NCBI RefSeq assembly: GCF_026914265.1
Contig: NC_069131.1
Location: 4,809,501 to 4,873,500, forward strand
From: Mya arenaria
Taxonomy: Eukaryota > Mollusca > Bivalvia > Myida > Myidae
Reading direction: 5' to 3'
DNA length: 64,000 nucleotides
Shown here: piece by piece, positions 56,534 through 64,000 of the stretch
How the letters are laid out: the number at the start of each line of letters is the position of its first letter
Position numbering within the stretch: position 1 is the first letter of the stretch
Translations under genes and position numbers: made by a program
Notes under the pieces: generated by a model
The model's input: only the letters and a program-made list of their open reading frames with translations
What the model was told of the DNA's origin: nothing
Database searches by the model: none

Positions 56534-59441
56534 TCAATTATTATCTGTTAAATACAACTTCCTATATTTCATAGCATAAAATATGAACATAGATACATTT
56601 AATACAATTTGTTCATTTCTTGAAGACATCAGTACAGTAAATTTGTTAACAGTGGGATCAGTATAATATTTACTAGGCAGGTATTTCAACCTTAAATCAT
56701 TGTAGTGTTGGCACTTAAACATAAAATGGTACTCAGTTTCTGGTTCTATATTGCAGAGTTTGCATATGCGTCTGTCCCTTGGGGTGCTTATATATCTACC
56801 CATTTCGATTTCTAAGTCATGAGAAGAACAACGGAAACATGCAATCGCATTTCTAAATTTTCTTATTTTTACAATGTTAAAATAATTTTCATGACACAAA
56901 TTATCTTTGAACAAAGAGTAATAAGTTAACTTAGGACTGTCAATAACTGCAGAACGCCATTCCTGCAAGTACTGGTCTTTCAATGTTTGTATAATACGTG
57001 ATATAAACAGTTTTTCATTGTTCACATTTTGCTCTAACCACACATAGTTATAACCATTTTGACATAAAATGTTCCTTACATTGGTTACCCAATTTCTGTT
57101 GCCAATTTGGTCTTGCAAATATAATAAATCATATGCTTTCCTAACAAATCTATAATTAGAAAGTTTAATTATTCTCATCCAATATTTCAAAACACGCTTT
57201 ATAGCGATAATAAACATGGGAAAACGTCCACAATCACCAAGCACCGGAAATTTCATCGTATGTTTTGGTATGCACATATAACGTTTGCAGGCATATAGTT
57301 GTACTTGTTCTGTTGGTACCATCCTTTCTGCACCCCAAATTTCTGCACCATATAACACGATTGGGACAACTTTAGTATCAAATATTTTGAAAAATGTAGA
57401 TTTATTCATTTGTCCATAGTCATATAGTCTAGATAAAACAGTTAGCAACATTCGTTTTGATTTTAAAGCTTGATCTGACGCCATCCTATTTAAAGATAAT
57501 TGTCTTGTAAGTAGTACCCCGACATATGTAAAATCATTTACAACATCTAATAACGTCCCTCTATAGTTCCACTTCTCAACTTTAGACAAGGTACCTCCAT
57601 TCTTAAAAACCATAATTTTAGTTTTCTTAATATTGACATTTAAACCAAACTGATAACAAAATTCACTTAGTGCCTTTAAAAGGCGTTGTAGACCACACGG
57701 AGTGTCAGCAAGCAAAGCCAAGTCATCTGCAAAGAACACAGAGTTTATCTGGGTAGTGTCTGGAAATAGCTGTATACCATTAAATGCCGGTGGTTCAATA
57801 AGCTTGATAAATTCATTTATGAAGAGAATGAATAAAACAGGTGACGCTATACATCCTTTCCTCAAACCAAGAGGGCAGTTAAAACTTTCAGACAATGTTC
57901 CATGATTTGCGCGAACCCTCCCCTTCACTGACAAATACATAGCTCGAAATGAGGAATAAAGTTTTCCATGTATACCGTTGGTCGACATGACATTAAATAA
58001 CTTGACTCTGTTTACTACATCAAATGCTTTTTGGAAGTCCACATAGGCCACGTATAACTTTTTACCACGTGTAGATAATTGTTTATTAACAAGAGAATGC
58101 AATATAAATGCATTGTCGACAGTCCGGTATCCTTCTCTGAAACCTGATTGATTTTCACTTAGCCTATTAAATATATTAATGAAAAATGTAAGGCGGCTAT
58201 TTATAATGCCAGTGTATATTTTGCCCATAACATTCAACAATGAGATGCCTCGATAATTGTCAGTTACATCAGGATCACCTTTTTTGTATAATGGAATACT
58301 AATTGTCTCACGCCATTAACTTGGGTATGTTCCAGTAGAAAATATTCGATTGAATAATTTTCGCAAAACAGGCAGTAAGTAATTCAGGCTATATATAAAA
58401 CATTCTGGTACTAATTCATCGCTACCTCCACTTTTACCCTTTTTCATATCTTTAATAACGGCTATAATTTCATCGTCCGTGATAGAGTCATTAAAAAGTG
58501 CATCCGTTAATTCACCTGTATATACATCATCTGGATATGATAATTCACTATCTTCGAGAGTCAAACTCTGAAAGAGACCTTCAAAATGATCTTTCCATTG
58601 ATCGATAGATATATTTTCTCTTCTGGATTGTTTATTAACAAGACGTTTAAATTTTTGCCAAAATGACTGACCATCAGAGCAGCTATTTTCAAGATTTATC
58701 AGTACATTACTATTAAAATTGTCCTTTTCAGTTTTACAATATTCCCTATACTCGTTTTTCGCTATTAAATAGGCTGATAAGTTGACATTTGTTCTATCAC
58801 GACGAAACATTCTCAGTGCCCACTGCGTCTTATACTTTAATGTTTTACATGTATTATTAAACCAATTACTACTTTTCTGTTGTGTACTTTTAAATGTCTT
58901 TAAACAAGTCTGACTGCATTCCTTTATCAAATCAGTTACAGTAGACACTAGCGTATCTATATCAGTTAACTGGCTTTCAAGCAAAGAGTCAATTTCATTA
59001 TAAAGTTCATCAGTAAATACATATGACAGTTTCTCTTCAAACGCATTACAATTCTTCTGATTGAATACATATTTCTGTTTTATATTTGACGGTTGTATGA
59101 TGATCTGAGTTACATGTATAACATTTAAGATGTACTCGAATAGGTAAATGACTGGATTCAGAACGAGTTTCAATCCCGAAGTCATTTATAGATTTAACTA
59201 TAGTATCCGTATACAGCAAATAGTCTATAACACTGCAACCATTATGATTAACGAATGTAAAATCTCCGACTTTCTGATCCTTAAATAGTCTACCATTTGC
59301 TATTCTGAGTGTATTCACTTTACAAAAGTCAATAAGCTTTACACCAAAGTTATTAACATGTTTATCATTTGATACACGTGGGGACATATGTGAATCGTCT
59401 AATAAATCCTCTACAGTATACCAGTGCTTCACAAACTTCAT
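56534..59441 (-). pseudogene. LINE ORF2: endonuclease end + reverse transcriptase
   Basis: Endonuclease tail (59441-59046): GDFTFVNHNGCSVIDYLLY and SSHLPI. The linker and RT start lie in 59185-58316 (DMKKGKSGGSDELVPECF). The RT core runs 58240-56534: YVAYVDFQKAFDVV, GLRKGCIASPVLF, FFADDLALLAD (F-A-D-D), and a C-terminal CKLCNIEPETEYHFMFKCQHY zinc motif. One in-frame stop at 58316-58318 divides the RT, and a frameshift near 59080 divides endonuclease from RT. Otherwise well preserved, so a fairly young insertion. Group: CR1/L2/Jockey-like, not resolved. Confidence 0.82.
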
Positions 59442-60237
59442 TCTGTGGATTTCTTTTACAAAGACAGTGTTGACTTAAAAAGTTCAATGTGTGAAAATAA
59501 TTTCGAAACATATTTTAAATCATTGAACTGTAATCAGGATGACTGTTTTCTTATTGAAAACTCAACAAAAGGACAACATAAAAGTTACCATTGGAAAAAT
59601 GCAAGGGCTGGTACGTTAACAAGTTCCAGTTTTGGAACTATTTGTAAGAAAAAACCTGAAACAAAACCTGATATCTTGTTGCGATCCATTATGGGGTACA
59701 ATGACGAATTTGATACTGCAGCTACTAGATGGGGCAGAAGCCATGAACCAGCTGCCAAGCGTCTGTACCAAAGGCGTATTCAAATAACTCACCCCGGGCT
59801 GAAACTCTTTTCATCTGGCCTTGTGGTAAAGCCAAGTCTACCACACTTGGGATCAAGCCCAGATGGAATAGTAGACTGTTGTAAGAAATGTGCTCACACC
59901 AAGGGGGTCTTAGAGATAAAATGCCCATATAAATTTAGAAACTGTTCACCAGAAGAGGCCTGTATAGACAAAATATTTTGTTGTTCAATAGTGAATGGCG
60001 AAGTAACCTTGAAAAAAAAAACTCAGCTACTATTTCCAAGTTCAAGGTCAAATGGCCTTAACAGAAAAAAATGGTGTGATTTTTTGTGTGGACTTTGAAG
60101 GGTCATAGTGTGGAGGGAATACCTTTTGATAATGATTTTTGGGTTGACATGTTAGGTAAACTGAACTGTTTTTATGTAAAGGCTGTTATACCAGAATTGT
60201 TCACAGAGCGTGTCAAACGGGGTAAAGAACTAATGTA

Positions 60238-62475
60238 AAGAATCTTAATGTGTTTAAAGTGTAAATAGAAAAATCAAACAGTTCTTGTTCATTATGTGTA
60301 AATAGACAAAAAAAAAAGAGTTTGTTAAAACAGAATTGGTGCTCACATGTTGTTGTTACATTTAATAGTTTGCTTTAAAGATTCAGTTTTTTTAGTGCGA
60401 GTCTAAAACTCAGACTTAAAATGACTCGCTTATGTTTTGAACAAAAACAGTTTTCCCAGTAAAGCAACTGAAAGCACTTATTGATCATTAGTTTACTCTA
60501 TGATATATAAATTGCACAAAAATGCAGTTTATAGCATAAAAAGTATTTTGATTTTGTGGGGTTTGGATTCAGACCCACACTTCTCAAGTATAGAAAAAAA
60601 TGAAAACAACCAGCTAGTCCACACGGCCACCGATACTATATATCACATGAACATTTTTGTGTCGTTGATTAATTCTTTGATTTATACCTATGTTTTTATG
60701 ATCTTATTAAATGTATCTCATGAACTACTCTTTTTCATTGACAACAATGCTTGAATTGAATAAAATGCTTGGAATGAAAATAATTAGTTTTTTTTTCTTC
60801 TTTTATTGAAAAACAGTGTTTGTGTTCAGACTCAAGAGTCAAGTGGGTAACCAGGTAAATCTAAATGTACAGATGTCACTTGCCGGCTATGGTTTTTAGA
60901 GTGTTGAATCAGTTCTTTGCTTGTTAACTGGTATTACATAACTTCATTTAACTGGAATGACAAATGCTATGATAAAGTCTTTAACGAGAGTGGTTGTTTT
61001 GTCTTAATGAATAATGAGTGTAAGTCGGTGGAGGTTAGATTCAGTCAGTTTAATCAAGCCAGAGCACTAAACTCTGCAATGCCAATTCCAGCTCAAAGGC
61101 GACTGAACAAAAAATAATAAAAAAGTACATTAAGTGTGTAACAGTTTATTTTCAGAGGTAAAGTTACAATTATATTGGTGATTAAACCAAAGCAAACAAC
61201 ATGCAATTGTGCTCTTAACTAGGCAACATCAATTGGCAAGAAAGTTGTAAAAATGGTAAATCTGTGAGAGCGCAGCTTTAAATAGTATGTATATGATCTT
61301 TCATGTCATGAAATGTAAATTTTATTAAACACGTTTAAGAACATATCTAGAAAGAAGCCTGAAGCAATGTTAATAAAAGTATATTCCACAGTACTGTCTT
61401 TTAACAATGATCATATTCAATCTTCATCATCATGTACTAATGGTGGCAACAAATTTGACAGAGCAACTATTAAAATACGTGTTCTTATAGAAAAACAAAT
61501 AACTTTAAATAATTAAATATAACTAAAAATGTTATTGAAAATGTTTATTGCACAAAAAACAAATCAATTTCTCAAATTCAATTTAAAAATAAATACTTTT
61601 GTATTAATTTTATTACCTCCCCTTGTTTTTCTCACATGAAGGGAATTAGTGCCCTTAGTTGTAATTTGGCGCCATTTCACAGACGACTCTTTCTCGAGCA
61701 GAATATTAAAGACATCATTTAGCAAGTCTGGTAGTATAACATATCAGCTTTATTCTTGTTATTGTTCTTTTCATTTCTAGTTCACTTCGTTTCACTCAGA
61801 GTCAGATATCAAATGAAGATAAAAATACATCACCTTATAAACTGCGGTTGGCTGTTGGGTTGATCCGGATCTTGAAGCTTTGATTAAAAAAATCACTTAC
61901 ACCTTTCAATACTATTTCAAACGTTGAAATATACTCGACACGAACAATCAAGTCTCGGAGCGTTTGCTTAGAAACGGATATTTGATTAAATCATGGCGGT
62001 ACTCAACCGATTTTTGGAAATATTGAATCGATTATTTTTAGTAAAAATATTTATGAGTGATCTCAAGTTTCAGACGATGTATTAAACCAAAACACACGAA
62101 CACATATGACAGACTAGACACTTTTTGGTCACATTTAAGGTCTAAATTAACATTACTAGGAAAAAAACAAAAGTATTATTTTTAAATTACGTACAAATTA
62201 AGAAGCTTTTTTTGGTGTTTAAGGGTAGAGCGCAGATAAGTGTCACGACCAAACTGTGCATAGAAGTAAATAAGATAATACTGAATCCTATGTGAAAAGA
62301 TCTCAGTGACACTTGCATGCGCTCTGTGTTTATTTTTACATTAAAAACGCAAAAATCGGCAGAATCAACGCTTTTGGCGCGAAACCACGTGCTTTGCGTG
62401 CCGTTTCTGACGTCATCTGTTGGCATAGCGGAAAACTATTCGTAATAAAATGCAGTTTACATGTTACTCTATTTA
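60238..62475. other. Between the converging YqaJ and transposase genes
   Basis: Presumed shared 3' region of the transposon. Contains a half-copy of MITE family 1 (61230-61281) and an inverted repeat GAGCGCAGATAAGTGTCA (about 62228) versus TGACACTTGCATGCGCTC (about 62309). No coding region is supported. Confidence 0.4.
61230..61281. repeat. Foldback MITE family 1, half copy
   Basis: AAGAAAGTTGTAAAAATGGT, then AAATCTGTGAGAGCGCAGCT and TTAA matches the right end of copy 1. Confidence 0.6.
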
Positions 62476-63764
62476 TTAAAAACTGTCAGTAACAGCAGTT
62501 AATAACTTAATATTTTTGAAATATAGAGGCCGTAGATGCCCATTAACGTACGTTGTCCTTTTCAGGATTTTTGATGCTTGCTTAGACAATGTTATAGGCA
62601 TTACACCTTGCAAAATCCTGAAGTTTTTCACTCTTTCCATAGCACGTTCTACGTCAATTCGCAAGTTTGCGATTCTCCTTGTTTCTTCAACTTGTCGGCG
62701 GTTAAACTTTTGTAATTTCAAGGGTGGAATAATCAGATGCATGCAGCGTGGTGTTGTCAAATCCGATATTAGAAAACCCTTATCAGCCATTATCCCATCA
62801 CCAGCTTCACACAAATCAAGGAGTCCTGACTTAATTGTCAACTGTTTATCGCTAATGTTCCACTCCATATGTCCGAAACGAAAGTTATAATTCCAGATGG
62901 ACTTATTCCTAAAAGTGCCTTCCAAGTCATATGTGACTTGTAGTGTGAGTACATCATTGATTTGTTAGCAAGTGATTGTGGTGTTTCTGTGTAGAACTCA
63001 GTGCAGTCAATGATTATGCGGCAGTTCGGGTATTTCCGTTTGAACTTCTGTGGCATTGTAACTTTTAATGTCTTTCTGGATGGCCAAGCAACTAATGTTG
63101 ACAGTTTCACACTCATGTATGAAATCCACTGGTTTGTTATGTTTGAATATGTTGATTTCGACACATGGAATCTCCTTGCTAAGTCTTCAAGAAGAAGCCC
63201 AAATCTTAAACGCATCAAAACTAAAAAAAAATCATCAATAAGTCGTAGCGCTCTTGGCCGGCCCTTGTTTTCTCCATTTTCGCATCTATTTGTGTGACTC
63301 TCTACATCATCCCTTTCATCAAAAAGTAAATGAAAAGTTTCCACAATAGGTAGACCTGTGTAAAACATACACATCTCATTACTTTTAATGTCTTCCACAG
63401 TCAGGTCAGGTTTGTTAACTTGTACTCCAACTTCAGAAGTTGTTTTTGACATACATTTACATAATGGAGTTTCAAAGTCTGTTTGTGTTGAAACACTACA
63501 CTTAGTAACTGAAACTGAACTAGTCCCTTCCGTCTGAGTAGAAAAGGACACTCCTACTTTGTCAGCCTGTGTGTCTTTATTTAGCGTTTTCTGAACAGTA
63601 AATTCAATCTGGCCAGCATAGTCATGGAACTTGATTGAAGCATACTCGGATACACTGCTTGTAGTTAACGTACAGTCTGGCCCATCATACTCTTCATTCT
63701 CCGCCTCTTGGTCTTCGTCATTACATTTGTATGCCGGTTCTGAACTTTCCACCTGAAAATACAT
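62476..63764 (-). pseudogene. DDE_Tnp_4 transposase (ISL2EU-like), one frameshift, 5' exons missing
   Basis: The frame at 63764-62838 holds an acidic N-terminal linker, a helix-turn-helix (LLEDLARRFHVSKSTYSNI) and the first catalytic Asp (CRIIIDCTEFYTETP), then MYSHYKSHMTWKALLGISPS. After a frameshift near 62850 the next frame (62925-62476) gives DGIMADKGFLI (second Asp) and LRIDVERAMERVKNF (Glu). The 62838-63764 frame opens at an acceptor (TATTTTCAG, about 63752), so one or more upstream exons, perhaps a THAP finger, lie further right. The trailing segment ends NGHLRPLYFK. Confidence 0.75.
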
Positions 63765-64000
63765 AAATAAACAGGATTCTTAGTATTTCTTATGGTTCTA
63801 TTTTGTGAGTAATATTTTCGATATTTCACAGAAACGAACAAAAATCCTTGATATGATATTCATGATGCTACGTTGCTTATATGCTGAAAGGCCCTGCAAC
63901 GTACCATCCAGATCCAGAACAATATATTGTACGTTAACTGATTATACAGATAATAAAACAGGTAAAAAATCCCCCTTGTTTTAGCAAACTATAAACATGT
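63765..64000. other. Right edge of window
   Basis: Probable intron of the transposase gene. No exon recognised. Confidence 0.3.

Larger units (their letters stand above)
55321..59443 (-). mobile_element. LINE inserted in the YqaJ gene, 5' truncated
   Basis: 4.1 kb, minus strand. The 3' end is an (AATTG)n tail (55321-55349), the microsatellite-type end of CR1/L2-like LINEs. At the 5' end only the last part of the endonuclease remains. No clear target duplication was found. It interrupts the YqaJ gene between codons for ..PEEPIP and FFYKDSVDL. Confidence 0.82.
53711..60237 (+). pseudogene. SAP-SWIM-YqaJ nuclease gene, broken and split by a LINE
   Basis: From the ATG at 53711 a SAP-like segment (LSMRELKIYLRDRKHM, then GNRPELIKRARGLV) is followed by RTQDLYNYLVLNH, YEDGHVHSVKYNQISHKCSH and RAKVIPSLPGSDVKK. 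A SWIM finger (CNC..GESCNHVAALLYAL) is split by an intron (54300-54968). After the LINE come the YqaJ-type exonuclease blocks: GTLTSSSFG, RWGRSHEPAAKRLYQ, LGSSPDGIVDC and GVLEIKCPY (Asp, Glu-x-Lys). The end GKELM stops at 60237. Frameshifts are visible near 53802, 54104, 54225, 55099 and around the A-run at 60010-60020, so it cannot be translated through. The role in the transposon is probably DNA processing. Confidence 0.72.
53711..63764. mobile_element. ISL2EU-like DNA transposon remains (YqaJ gene + DDE transposase)
   Basis: A plus-strand SAP-SWIM-YqaJ gene (53711-60237) faces a minus-strand DDE transposase (62476-63764). ISL2EU elements are known to pair an IS5-like transposase with a YqaJ nuclease, which is the reason for the name. 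The right terminus lies outside the window, so inverted repeats could not be compared. The coordinates are those of the coding parts. Confidence 0.6.

Noticed and set aside
62228-62330. Inverted repeat as a transposon terminus
   Set aside because: It lies between two genes of the same transposon and has no flanking duplication; more likely a local hairpin.

Overview
The window is nuclear DNA of an animal, most likely a bivalve mollusc. It is AT-rich, its genes are split by GT-AG introns, and it is crowded with decayed transposons and small foldback elements. The species cannot be fixed from the sequence alone. The clearest host gene is the 5' part of an SMCHD1 orthologue on the minus strand: eight exons between 12 and 12230, with the gene running off the left edge. 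Its exon junctions keep phase throughout, and the ubiquitin-like N-terminus and the GHKL ATPase motifs are intact. Its long first intron holds a small minus-strand gene candidate (6935-7388), a broken LTR element whose primer site is a near-complete copy of tRNA-Asp, and several foldback elements.

From 12.3 to 18.4 kb I see no gene. Two paralogous plus-strand genes follow, A (18981-21155, 611 aa) and B (31645-33960, 643 aa). Each has three coding exons with identical intron phases, an unfamiliar N-terminal domain, and a C-terminal chymotrypsin-fold protease domain with His, Asp and Ser in the expected order and no signal peptide. Both are preceded by the same TATA promoter and the same non-coding first exon. 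The DNA around gene B's promoter has been duplicated several times. Between the two genes lie a LINE remnant (22.05-22.65 kb) and a dead hAT transposon with clean ends and a 5-bp target duplication (24310-26908).

From 39684 to 52390 lies a recent Ty3/gypsy-type LTR retroelement on the minus strand, with 256-bp LTRs that differ at one position by eye. Beyond gag and pol it carries two extra reading regions where an envelope gene often sits: a protein with a Cys/His motif, and a TatD-type metal-dependent nuclease. A truncated LINE lies inside it, flanked by two 0.7-kb copies of the extra gene. The element is broken in several places.

From 53.7 kb to the right edge is the remains of an ISL2EU-like DNA transposon. 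A SAP-SWIM-YqaJ nuclease gene on the plus strand converges on a DDE transposase on the minus strand. The nuclease gene is frameshifted in several places and split by a 4.1-kb LINE.

The best candidates for undescribed biology are the A/B family of predicted intracellular trypsin-like proteins with its shared promoter, and the TatD-carrying gypsy element. All calls come from reading the sequence by eye; no database search was possible.
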